DNA of 64,000 bases from Delftia tsuruhatensis NBRC 16741 (lineage in GTDB: Bacteria; Pseudomonadota; Gammaproteobacteria; Burkholderiales; Burkholderiaceae_C). Made by a program: the position numbers and the translations under genes. Shown one piece after another: positions 9,301-16,702 of this stretch. The number at the start of each line of letters is the position of its first letter. The stretch's first letter is position 1. Below the pieces are notes generated by a model, which saw only the letters and a program-made list of their open reading frames with translations, was not told where the DNA came from and made no database searches. Location of the stretch: positions 1 to 64,000 of the forward strand of contig NZ_BCTO01000025.1 in NCBI RefSeq assembly GCF_001571325.1, in the 5' to 3' direction.

Positions 9301-11893
9301 TCTTGACGCGGCCGTCGATATCGTCGGCCTTGACCGGGTCGTGCAACTGCTCTCGCAGGCGCTGGGACAGCTCCTTGAGCTTGCCGATCAGCGGATCGCC
9401 TGCAAAGAACGCATGCAGCGCGTCGGCACTGGCCAGTTTCTCGGTGCGCTTGGGCAGGCTCTGCACGATGCGCAGCGCCGCGTCCAGCACGCCCTGCGCC
9501 TTGCGCTGGCGCTCGTCCTGCAGCGACTGGCGGCGCGCCTCGAAGCTCTCCAGCACCTCCTCGCGCTTGGCCATGATGTCGCCAAGGAACTGCTCGTGCT
9601 CGCCGAAGCGGCTTTCGATTTCCTCCAGCTGCACCAGCAGACGCGCCAGCTGCTCGTCGCATTTCTCGGGCGTCTGCGCCAGGCCCAGGGCACTGACGAT
9701 GCTTTGCGAGAACAGCGCCAGCTGGGCCGCGAACTGGGCCACGTTCTCGGCGCCACCCAGGCCCGACCGCCGCTGCTCGGCGCGTGCACGCACCTGGTTC
9801 AGGCGCGCGTAGACGGCCGAGATGCGGTCCACCACCTGGGTGCGCTGCGTGGCGTCGTCGATGGACAGGCTGCCCATCAGCTCGGACAGCATGTCCAGCG
9901 CGGCCGCCATGTCGGCCATGCGCGCCAGCGGCTGGTTGATCTGCGCCACCGTGGCTGCCGCCTGCGCAGCCTGGTCCAGCGCCTGCAGCTGCTCGGCATA
10001 GGGCTGCATGGCCTCGTCGGTGGCAATGAAGGCGGCCGTGCGCTGGGAGACATCGGCCTGGGCCTCGTTGACGCCCTGCACCATGGTGTCGATGGCGGCC
10101 TGGTCCACATAGCGCAGGTCGCGCGTGGCCATGAGCTGGCCGCGCAGCTGGCCCAGCTGGGTGAGCGCATCCACGTATTCGCCAATGCCCTTCCAGTCCG
10201 CCAGGCGCAACTGCTTGAGCAACCGGCCATGGCGGCCGGACACCTCGCCCATGGCCTTGGCCGAGGCATTTCGGATGCTCTCGACCTTTTCGTACTCGTC
10301 GATGACCGCATCACCCGTGGCGACGATGCCCAGCAGGGTCTCGTGCACCCCCTTGAGCTGCGGCGCGCCCAGCCAGTGGTAGCGCTCGAACAGGCGGCGC
10401 GCGGCGTCGATCAGGCGCTCGTAGCGCGGCAGCGAGACCTCGGTGGCCGCGATTTCCTTGCGCACGCTGTACAGGTCCGAGATGCCGCTGACCAGCTCGG
10501 CATTGCCTATGCGGCCCAGGAAGCTGTCGCGCTGCGGCTGGCGCGCCGCGTAGTCGTCCGAGGCGAAAGGCGTGCGCCAGACCTGCATGGGGTGCACGCG
10601 CGAGGCTTCGTTGCTCTCGGCCGCGAAGATGACGATGCGCCCGTCGTCCATGCGCGCATGGCCGTGGCCGATGATGGGCGGCTGCAGGGCGCGCTCGATC
10701 AGGTTGTACTTGAACAGCGCCATGCGTCCGCTCTCGGGCTCGTAGAACACGTAGAGCACGTCCTCGCCGTTGGGCGATCGGATGCTGCGCCGGTAGCGCA
10801 TGCCCTGCATGTTCTGCTCGAACGAGCGGTTCTCCCCGCTTTGCAGGTAGTAGCCGCCCGGGAAGATGATGCCGTGGTCCTGCGGCAGCTGGATGCAGGC
10901 CGCGCCGATGGCATCCATGCGCAGCACCTGGCGGGAGACGGTGTTGAAGATCAGGTAGCGCCACTGCTCTTCGCGGTAGGGCAGGATCTTCAGCAGGATC
11001 AGGCTGCCGACGGCGGCGTACTCGAACACGGCGTCGTCCAGCGACTGGTTCTTCTCCTGCACGGGCTCGCTGTAGATGCCCAGTCCGTCGTTGGTGTTGT
11101 TCTCGACCTTGATGGTCAGCGTGCCGCCCAGGGTCTCGACGAAGACCTTGTCCAGCACGTTGATGTGCGGGTGGCGCCCCTGCACCAGTTGCTCGCGCCC
11201 GGCGCGCTGCCATTCGAAGTCATGGGGCGCAGGCAGTTCGATGTCGCGCTCGCCGCGGTTGTCTATGTAGCGTATGGGCTGGCCGTCCACGGGCACGGAC
11301 CAGCGGAACACGCGCACATCGGACAGGCGCTCGCCGATCTGGAAGCTCGCCAGCAGCTTGCCGTCGCGCACGGCCAGCTGCATCAGCCGCGTGTTCTTGT
11401 AGTAGGCGTACAGCTCCTGGAAGTCCTGCACGAAGCTCTGTATGCCCAGGAAACTGTCCTTGAGGTCCACGGGAGTGACCTCGTAGCCCTGCTCTCCCTC
11501 GTGCAGGCGGTACAGGCCGAACACGTCTTCCACGCGCGTGGACTGCTTCAGGCCCATGAAGACGTTGTAGCCGAACAGCAGGTAGCCGCCGACCTGGGCG
11601 ATGTCGCGGCCCAGGCAGTTGTTTTCGGTGCGCACGCGCATGCGCCCGATGACTTCCATCTGGCTGCGGCCGAATTCCTCCAGCCGCTCCTCGTTGAGCT
11701 GGCGCACCAGCGCCTCCAGCGCCTGCCCCTGGCCGTCCAGGCGCTTGGCCAGCACTTCGTAGGAGCCGCCGCTGGCGACTGCCTGGTCCACGGCGGAGGC
11801 GGCAGTGTCGGGGGAGAGGGGCGGTGAGGACGGTGTGGACGATGGGGACGGTTGGGACATGGGCGTCACGGGCTTTCGCGTGTCAGGGACCAT
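6314..11893 (-). CDS. Giant AAA ATPase of the flotillin/PspA module (annotated in genomes as DNA repair ATPase, DUF3686 type)
   Basis: The protein has 1859 residues. A long N-terminal region (about 60-500), rich in beta strands, is followed by predicted helical and coiled-coil sequence to about 1100. A MoxR-like AAA core comes next, with Walker A SPPGYGKTT near residue 1350, Walker B LYIDDIQH near 1418 and a sensor-like MSGNPYTESG near 1464. The last 250 residues are Gln/Ala-rich and helical. Genome annotation usually labels such proteins DNA repair ATPases; nothing seen here supports a repair role. Co-location with flotillin and PspA points instead to envelope remodelling or maintenance, with the ATPase perhaps remodelling membrane-bound complexes (inference). 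The start at 11893 is preceded by GGGGAAAGG; an internal ATG at 11860 is an alternative. It is the last gene of the operon. Confidence 0.75.
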   Translation of the reverse strand: MVPDTRKPVTPMSQPSPSSTPSSPPLSPDTAASAVDQAVASGGSYEVLAKRLDGQGQALEALVRQLNEERLEEFGRSQMEVIGRMRVRTENNCLGRDIAQVGGYLLFGYNVFMGLKQSTRVEDVFGLYRLHEGEQGYEVTPVDLKDSFLGIQSFVQDFQELYAYYKNTRLMQLAVRDGKLLASFQIGERLSDVRVFRWSVPVDGQPIRYIDNRGERDIELPAPHDFEWQRAGREQLVQGRHPHINVLDKVFVETLGGTLTIKVENNTNDGLGIYSEPVQEKNQSLDDAVFEYAAVGSLILLKILPYREEQWRYLIFNTVSRQVLRMDAIGAACIQLPQDHGIIFPGGYYLQSGENRSFEQNMQGMRYRRSIRSPNGEDVLYVFYEPESGRMALFKYNLIERALQPPIIGHGHARMDDGRIVIFAAESNEASRVHPMQVWRTPFASDDYAARQPQRDSFLGRIGNAELVSGISDLYSVRKEIAATEVSLPRYERLIDAARRLFERYHWLGAPQLKGVHETLLGIVATGDAVIDEYEKVESIRNASAKAMGEVSGRHGRLLKQLRLADWKGIGEYVDALTQLGQLRGQLMATRDLRYVDQAAIDTMVQGVNEAQADVSQRTAAFIATDEAMQPYAEQLQALDQAAQAAATVAQINQPLARMADMAAALDMLSELMGSLSIDDATQRTQVVDRISAVYARLNQVRARAEQRRSGLGGAENVAQFAAQLALFSQSIVSALGLAQTPEKCDEQLARLLVQLEEIESRFGEHEQFLGDIMAKREEVLESFEARRQSLQDERQRKAQGVLDAALRIVQSLPKRTEKLASADALHAFFAGDPLIGKLKELSQRLREQLHDPVKADDIDGRVKNLRDQAFRALQDRSELYEGGGAIIRLGRHRFSVGNQELDLTLLPRNGALFLHLVGTEYFEPVDNPELAALQAYWDASTPAESADFYRGEYLALEVVQAARQRRDGWSEARLAQLLPDEAALTQAIREFSAPRYREGYERGIHDHDAARILQVLLPLRDAAGVLRFAPDARALALLFWSAQAQVQQPQLAAAMAQWPLRAQQAQAMQQMFGSEAEQLSLRADIAERLRAYADERGLLRDLLPGQAAPADSDIDSLIHGAADYLQAELAQKAVRFSFSSYSQSAIAALQAAVQQQAQPLQRWEEMQAYWQGEDRHDKPLAPLDQRWRSALHWLQTACRALDDGQGHAWLAYCGEAAAWLCCAGPLPCKVSNVDLRHEVPGLLGQHPRIADGRMWLQIDDLGQRAARHFRSFVPEFGRYQALRQQLLQDWRSRVRVDEFKARPLSSFVRNRLINEIYLPVIGDNLAKQIGVAGENKRTDQMGLLMMISPPGYGKTTLMEYVANRLGLIFMKINGPALGHSVRSLDPAQAPDATAAKELEKLNLALEMANNVMLYIDDIQHTHPEFLQKFISLSDGTRRIEGVWKGQTRTHDMRGKRFCVVMSGNPYTESGEVFKIPDMLANRADIYNLGDVLGGMQEVFKLSYIENSMTSNAVLAPMATRSLQDLYLLLDKAQGRDVSGNALSHDYSSAELREIEAVLARMVQVRELVFKVNQQYIQSAAQDDGYRTEPAFRLQGSYRNMNKLAEKITPVMNDQEMQQMLADHYQGEAQMLTTGAEENLLKLAELRGQMSDEDSARWQQIRQQFLRRQAAGGANADAATRVTAQLVDLVAATREVAQSVAQPQQQAMQEGAAEQSQLLQALQALLARLLQTQSAAGDSLHGIRELMAQRAASEPVGTQAGTPSEVQAAQDRQALVHMLGQLLTRSLAQSLEPVVTHLDQARRQQLGLHRVLMQVATRMQEQIDAQRAGRPVPAAGAIRSEEIDKAFERMQRGDVPPAA

Positions 11894-11998
11894 TCACGCC
11901 TTTCCCCGCCGGCCGGCAGACGGGCGGGCAGGCAGGCGAAGACGAAGGCGGATGCGGGAGGCTGGGCAGCCGGCGGAGGGAGCGGCCGGGCGGCCGCC

Positions 11999-12034
11999 CC
12001 GTTCAGTCGGCCGTTGAATCGACCGTTCAGTCGA
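11999..12034. repeat. 12-bp tandem repeat (three copies) spanning the flotillin stop codon
   Basis: The units CCGTTCAGTCGG, CCGTTGAATCGA and CCGTTCAGTCGA follow one another exactly. The stop codon of the flotillin gene (minus strand) lies in the right-hand unit. Each unit read on the minus strand contains a TGA or a near copy of it, so the array holds redundant in-frame stops. It sits in the 133-bp gap before the ATPase gene. Confidence 0.8.
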
Positions 12035-14102
12035 CCCTCTGCGTGGGCGGCAGGCCCTTGCCGTCGCCCAGCGCGTTGAGCAGCGATGCGCCGCCCTTGC
12101 CGCTGAGGAACTTGCCGATCAGGTCCTGCACGATGGGGCTCTTGCCCGCCACGCCTTCCACGGCCTTGCCCACGGACAGCGCCTTGGCGAAGTTGTCGAA
12201 GAAGGCGCCCTCGCCCCCCACGATGTCGATGTTGGCCTTGCTGAGCGCGGCCGACAGCACCTCGGACTGGTCCTTGGCCACGCTCTTGTTGGCTTCGATG
12301 GCGGCCAGCGCCTGCTCGAAGTTCTTCTCCAGCTGCATGCGGAACTCCTCATGCGAGCGCGCCTGGTCGGACAGCGAGGCCAGCGCGGTGAACTTCTCGG
12401 TCAGGCCCTTGGCCTCGGCGAAGAGCTTGTCGCGCAGCACATCGGCCTCGGACGTGCCCACGTCGCGGGTGACCAAGGCCTTGGTCGCGCCCACCTGGGC
12501 CTCGCCGCGCGCCTGGGCCAGCAGGCGCTCTTCCAGCACCTTGGCATCGGCCAGGCCCTGCTTTTCGTTGGCGTCGGCCGTGGCCTCGATGACGCGCGCC
12601 TCGGCCAGGCCCTTTTCCTGCTGGCCCTTGGCCTCGGCCATCATCTTCTCGGCGATCACCCTGGCCTGCGCCAGGCCTTCCTTTTCCAGGGCGGCGGCCG
12701 TGACTTCGCGCACCTTGGCATCGGCCAGGCCGGGCGCGGCGCGCTCGACCTCGATGGCCTCGGCCAGCTTCTTCTTGGCCTCGGCGGTCTTGCTGGCCGC
12801 CTCCAGCTCGGCCTGGGCCATGGTCGTGACTTCCACGGCCTTGTGGCGCGAGGAAGCCTCTTCGGCCTCGGCCTTCTTGACCTGGCGCACCATGTCTTCC
12901 TCGGCCTGGGCCTGGGCAGTCAGCACGGTGACCTGCTTCATGCGCTCGGCCTCGGAGACCACGCGCACTTCCTTGATGCGCTCCTCTTCCTGGGCCACGG
13001 ACTTTTCCACCACCACGCGCTCGCGCACCACGTTGGCGATGTTGGCCTTCTCGACCTCGATGGCCTTTTCCTTCTCGATGCGCTGCAGCTCCACCTCGCG
13101 CTGGCGGGCCACGATCTCCAGCTCCTTGGCGCGCGTGACCTTCTCGACCTCGATCACCACCGCACGCTCACGGTTTTGCTGGGCCACGGCCACTTCGCGC
13201 TGGCGGTTTTCCTCGCGGATGTCCAGTTGCTCCTGGGTCTGGATGCGGGCCTGCTCGGCCTTCAGGCGCTCTTCTTCCTGCACCTTCTGGGTCTCGGCCT
13301 GCTCGCGGGCCTGGATGGTGGCGATCTCGCGCTTTTGGCGGGCCTCGGCGTCGGCCTGCTGGCGCTCCAGCGCCAGCATGGCTTCCTTGGTCTCCACGTT
13401 CTTCTTGGTGATGGCCAGGTCGGAGTTGCGCTCGAGCTCGTTGGTGACGATGTTCTGGTTGGCCGTCAGCTCGGTGATCTTGCGGATGCCTTCGGCATCC
13501 AGGATGTTGTTGGGGTCCAGCGAGGACTTGGGAGTCTGCTCCAGGTAGTCGATGGCCACGTCCTCCAGCACATAGCCGTTGAGGTCGTTGCCGATGACAT
13601 GGATGATCTGGTCGCGGAAATCCTGGCGGTTCTCGAACAGCTTCACGAACTCGATCTGCTTGCCCACGGTCTTGAGCGCCTCGGAGAACTTGGCGTTGAA
13701 CAGGTCGTTGACGGCCGTCTTGTCCGAGGCCCGGTCCACGCCGATGGCCTTGGCCACCTTGAGCACGTCCTCGGCCGTTTCATTGACGCGCAGGTAGAAG
13801 GCCACGGTGATGTCGGCGCGCATGTTGTCGCGGCAGATCAGGCCTTCCTTGCCGCGCCGGTCGATCTCCAGCGTCAGCAGCGAGATCTGCATGAATTCCT
13901 TCTTGTGGATCACCGGCAGCACCAGGCCGCCCGTGAACTTGACCTTGGGCTGCGAGGTGGTGTCGTTGATGATCAGCGCCGTGCCCTGCGGGACCTTGAT
14001 ATAGAAGGCCTTGACCAGGGCGAACAGCCCGAGGATGACGACGAAGACGGAACCGATCACCACCCCGGCGACGATGTACCACTCCATGTTGCTCATGTTC
14101 AT
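12027..14102 (-). CDS. yqiK: Flotillin / SPFH-domain membrane scaffold, YqiK family
   Basis: This 691-residue protein starts with one transmembrane helix (about residues 7-34), followed by a Band-7/SPFH domain to roughly residue 300. A very long charged coiled coil follows, with repeated (E/K)GLA(Q/E/D)A(R/K)V segments between about 470 and 560. A Gly-rich C-terminus ends in PPTQRVD. Bacterial flotillins form membrane-associated scaffolds that influence membrane fluidity and protein placement; the E. coli homologue YqiK has 553 residues. AGGGGAG lies about 8 nt before the ATG. It sits between the OB-fold partner (YqiJ type, as in E. coli yqiJK) and the giant ATPase, all on the same strand. 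Confidence 0.88.
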   Translation of the reverse strand: MNMSNMEWYIVAGVVIGSVFVVILGLFALVKAFYIKVPQGTALIINDTTSQPKVKFTGGLVLPVIHKKEFMQISLLTLEIDRRGKEGLICRDNMRADITVAFYLRVNETAEDVLKVAKAIGVDRASDKTAVNDLFNAKFSEALKTVGKQIEFVKLFENRQDFRDQIIHVIGNDLNGYVLEDVAIDYLEQTPKSSLDPNNILDAEGIRKITELTANQNIVTNELERNSDLAITKKNVETKEAMLALERQQADAEARQKREIATIQAREQAETQKVQEEERLKAEQARIQTQEQLDIREENRQREVAVAQQNRERAVVIEVEKVTRAKELEIVARQREVELQRIEKEKAIEVEKANIANVVRERVVVEKSVAQEEERIKEVRVVSEAERMKQVTVLTAQAQAEEDMVRQVKKAEAEEASSRHKAVEVTTMAQAELEAASKTAEAKKKLAEAIEVERAAPGLADAKVREVTAAALEKEGLAQARVIAEKMMAEAKGQQEKGLAEARVIEATADANEKQGLADAKVLEERLLAQARGEAQVGATKALVTRDVGTSEADVLRDKLFAEAKGLTEKFTALASLSDQARSHEEFRMQLEKNFEQALAAIEANKSVAKDQSEVLSAALSKANIDIVGGEGAFFDNFAKALSVGKAVEGVAGKSPIVQDLIGKFLSGKGGASLLNALGDGKGLPPTQRVD

Positions 14103-14233
14103 GCGAATCTCCCCTGTGAATTGCTATCTGTGAAAACGCTGAAAAACGCAAAGGCCGCGCCCGCCGCACGGGCGCCCGGGCCAATGGGAATCAATGGGAA
14201 CGAATAGGAAGGAATTCCTGGAAATTCCTGGAG

Positions 14234-14902
14234 CTAGCGCGGCAGCTCGGTGCCGTCGAACTCGGCCTTGCTGACCACGCGCCAGGCGTTGTGCTCGGGC
14301 AGGTGCTCGATGAGCACGATCTCGGTGCCCCGGCCCAGTGCGCGCTCGGGCGAGCGCATCTGCACGTTCAGGCCGGCGCCGCCGTCCTCCACGCTGCCGT
14401 AGCCCTGCGTGCCGTCCACCACGGCGCTGCGCACCAGGCCGGTGCGGCCCAGCAGCACCTTGGGCTCCTCTGCAGGCGCCACCTTGTTGACGATGCCCCG
14501 CAGCGGGCGCAGCACCAGCACCGTGGCGGCAAAGCCCAGCACGGCAGCCGCCACGGCCACCAAGGTGCCGGTCAGCAGGTTCACCAGGGTCCAGCCCTGG
14601 GGCATGGGCACGAAATGGCACAGCACATAGGAAGCCAGCCAGGACAGCAGGAACAGCGCGGTGAGGATGACCGTGAGCGGAATGCCGCCCAGGCCCACCT
14701 TGAGCAGCAGCCCGGCCAGCGCGCTGGCCGAATGCTCCACACCGTGCGCATGGTCGCTGCCGTCGAACAGCACCCAGTGGTCCAGCGAGTCCACCTCCAG
14801 CAGGCCCAGCATGGCGATCAGCCAGTACAGCAGCATGAACAGCAGCAAGGCGCCGAAGATGAAGGTCGGAAAGCCGAACGCGTATTGCAGGAATGCAGAC
14901 AT
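14234..14902 (-). CDS. yqiJ: YqiJ-like membrane protein with C-terminal OB fold (NfeD-related)
   Basis: In these 222 residues three to four hydrophobic helices occupy about 5-30, 60-95 and 105-130. A soluble beta-rich domain of about 80 residues follows, containing LLGRTGLVRSAVV, GYGSVED and GTEIVLIEHL. This fits the OB-fold tail of YqiJ/NfeD proteins, which are regularly encoded next to SPFH proteins and thought to be their partners. A strong GGAGGAG site precedes the ATG. The family role is inferred from this pairing and the OB fold; no enzymatic residues are apparent. Confidence 0.82.
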   Translation of the reverse strand: MSAFLQYAFGFPTFIFGALLLFMLLYWLIAMLGLLEVDSLDHWVLFDGSDHAHGVEHSASALAGLLLKVGLGGIPLTVILTALFLLSWLASYVLCHFVPMPQGWTLVNLLTGTLVAVAAAVLGFAATVLVLRPLRGIVNKVAPAEEPKVLLGRTGLVRSAVVDGTQGYGSVEDGGAGLNVQMRSPERALGRGTEIVLIEHLPEHNAWRVVSKAEFDGTELPR

Positions 14903-14977
14903 GTTTTATCTCCTCCCTTCAAACCCGGCAGCCAGGACGGCGGGCACGACGCGGCCTGCCCGGACCACGGCCGCGCA

Positions 14978-15688
14978 TCAAGCGCTTTTTCCGCCAGCGG
15001 CTGCGCGCTGCGCCTTCAGGCGTTCCAGCACCGATTGCGCATTGCCCGCCTGGGTCGTGATGCCGGCGGCACGCAGCTTGGCATCCAGCGCGTCTTCGCT
15101 GCTGTCGCGCGCCAGCTCGGCCGCGCTTTCCATGCGCGCACCGCGCTCGGCCTGCTTTTGCTTGATGCGTTCCAGCGAATCCAGCGCGCTTTGCACGCGC
15201 GTCTGCGATCCTGCATAGCGGCCGGCCACCGTGGCCTGGGCGCGCTGCACGCTTTCCGTGGCCTTGACGGTGTCGGCCTGCTGCTTGAGGCGCTTGATAT
15301 GCGTTTGCGCCGTCTGTATGGCCACGCGCAGCTGCTCCACGCTTTGCGTGTAGGCATCCAGCTGGGATTGCTCCTCGTCGCGCTGCGTCTCCAGCACGGA
15401 GACCTTGCCGGCCACTTCCAGCGCCAGCGCCTCGTCACTGGTGTCCAGCGCCTTGACGGCATAGCCCTCGTACTCGGCAATGCGTTCCTGGGTCTGCTTG
15501 AGCTTGCCGGCCGCCAGCTTTTGCTTGGCCATGATGTCGGCCAGCGCTTCCTTGGACTTGTTCAGGTCGCTGTCGGCATCGCGGATTTCCTGGTCCAGGA
15601 TGCGCAGGGCCTGGCTGTCTGTCACCGCCTCGCCGGCCTCGTGCGCTGCGCCGCGCAACGCGGTCACCAGCTTGTTCCAGATGGTCAT
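14978..15688 (-). CDS. pspA: PspA/IM30 family envelope-stress protein
   Basis: This 236-residue, almost entirely alpha-helical coiled-coil protein begins MTIWNKLVTALRG, the amphipathic N-terminal helix by which PspA/IM30 proteins bind membranes. A heptad-rich body follows, then a C-terminal helical hairpin ending SVLERLKAQRAAAGG. PspA homologues are ESCRT-III-like and polymerise to repair or support the inner membrane. AAGGAGATC lies directly upstream of the chosen ATG at 15688, which decides against an ATG ten codons earlier. No PspB, PspC or PspF is nearby, so regulation is not the classical Psp pathway. The relation to E. coli YjfJ is suggested by the YjfI-like neighbour. Confidence 0.88.
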   Translation of the reverse strand: MTIWNKLVTALRGAAHEAGEAVTDSQALRILDQEIRDADSDLNKSKEALADIMAKQKLAAGKLKQTQERIAEYEGYAVKALDTSDEALALEVAGKVSVLETQRDEEQSQLDAYTQSVEQLRVAIQTAQTHIKRLKQQADTVKATESVQRAQATVAGRYAGSQTRVQSALDSLERIKQKQAERGARMESAAELARDSSEDALDAKLRAAGITTQAGNAQSVLERLKAQRAAAGGKSA

Positions 15689-15728
15689 GATGATCTCCTT
15701 GGGGCTCAGTGTCTTCAACGGGCAGGCT

Positions 15729-16385
15729 TCAGGCCTGCACTGGCGCGGGCACCGGCGCAGGGGTCAGATAGTGGGCCAGCGCCTCGGTGGCCTGGATGAC
15801 GCTGTCGGCCAGGGTGAGGATTTCGGCAATGATGTCGCCCTCGCTGCTGCTGGCATGCAGGGCGGCGAACATCACATAGCCCTCGCCGCCATGGGCCTGG
15901 GGTTCCAGCGCCATGGTGGTGAAGGGAAACAGCTTTTGCAGGCGCAGCATCTGCTCGTTGAGGCCGGCGCGGTCGTGCACCTGGTCGGCGGGCCAGAGAA
16001 AGGCCTCCACCACGAGCTGGTCGCCCGACAGGGCCACGTGGACCGGCAGATCGCCGAATTCGGGCAGGCTGATGAGCAGACTGGCGTCCGCGCCTTCAAG
16101 CACCTCGATATGGAGCCGGCCGCCCTGCACCAGCGTTGATTGCTGCAGATCGCCCGCCAAGGCGTGAATATCCCGATATGCCTGTCTGCTGTTGTCCATG
16201 CTGCCCTCCTTGTGGATGAGAACCATTGAATCCGGTTGCAAGCCGGACACGCGCATTTGCTTTTCCAATTGCTGCAATGCAGCACCGTACTCTGGAAGAA
16301 TCCAGACCTCCTTTTTCACCAGCCCCTGCTCGCGCAGCCGTTGCCGGTGCAGACGCTGGTAGTGGGCTGATGTCTTTTGTTCCAT
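15729..16385 (-). CDS. YjfI-like protein (DUF2170), first gene of the envelope module
   Basis: The 218-residue protein has a basic N-terminal segment (YQRLHRQRLREQGLVKKEVWI) that resembles a short ribbon- or helix-type DNA-binding arm. A linker follows, then an acidic alpha/beta domain of about 130 residues with HIEVLEGADASLLISLPEFG and GGEGYVMFAAL. It resembles E. coli YjfI, which is encoded next to the PspA paralogue YjfJ. The function of the family is unknown. The position directly behind a palindromic promoter, together with the basic N-terminus, makes an autoregulatory role possible, but this is speculation. It ends 40 bp before the pspA start. Confidence 0.7.
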   Translation of the reverse strand: MEQKTSAHYQRLHRQRLREQGLVKKEVWILPEYGAALQQLEKQMRVSGLQPDSMVLIHKEGSMDNSRQAYRDIHALAGDLQQSTLVQGGRLHIEVLEGADASLLISLPEFGDLPVHVALSGDQLVVEAFLWPADQVHDRAGLNEQMLRLQKLFPFTTMALEPQAHGGEGYVMFAALHASSSEGDIIAEILTLADSVIQATEALAHYLTPAPVPAPVQA

Positions 16386-16702
16386 GCGGATACCATAGCG
16401 ACCATTACATGTGATGTCTACATGTAATGAAGATCAATTTGTAAACGGATATGTAAAAGGAGTGCCGCAATGGAAGGCATTGCAGACGCCCTGACCATGC
16501 CTTTGCATCGCTGCAAATGCCCGTTCAGTATTCATTTTTTCTACTGAAAATCATTTATCGACAATTTTTCCTATCACCCACGGGAGAGCTCCTGCACAGG
16601 GGCGACCGCTGCCGCGAAAGTCTGCCGAGGCACTGCACAATGGCCGCTGTCGCAGGCAGACCCGGCCCTTGGCTGCCCGGCGCACGCTACGGAAACCTCT
16701 GC
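16386..16702. promoter_or_regulatory. Divergent intergenic region between the envelope module and the EAL protein
   Basis: This 317-bp stretch is noticeably AT-richer than its surroundings near 16400-16460 and 16520-16580. It must hold the promoters of both the minus-strand envelope operon and the plus-strand EAL gene. On the minus strand TTTACA (16440-16445) and TGTAGA (16417-16422), 17 bp apart, form a plausible sigma-70-type promoter. An open frame from 16517 joins the EAL gene, but it lacks coding character before 16703. No small gene was recognised. Confidence 0.5.
16403..16429. promoter_or_regulatory. Perfect palindrome overlapping the putative promoter of the yjfI-pspA-yqiJK-ATPase operon
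   Basis: CATTACATGT (16403-16412) and ACATGTAATG (16420-16429) are exact reverse complements separated by 7 bp (GATGTCT). The centre lies about 31 bp before the YjfI start codon and covers the putative -10 element. This geometry is that of an operator for a dimeric repressor. Further partial copies (TTGTAA, ATGTAA) follow up to 16456. The cognate regulator is not evident in the window. Confidence 0.65.

Noticed and set aside
7259..11827. 1522-codon open frame on plus strand, antisense to the giant ATPase
   Set aside because: It is a shadow frame produced by strong third-position GC bias; its translation is His/Leu/Gln/Arg-rich without motifs, while the opposite strand has Walker motifs and a consistent operon.
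11860..11893. Alternative start at 11860 for the giant ATPase
   Set aside because: Neither start has an ideal ribosome site; 11893 has GGGGAAAGG upstream, so it was preferred, but 11860 remains possible.
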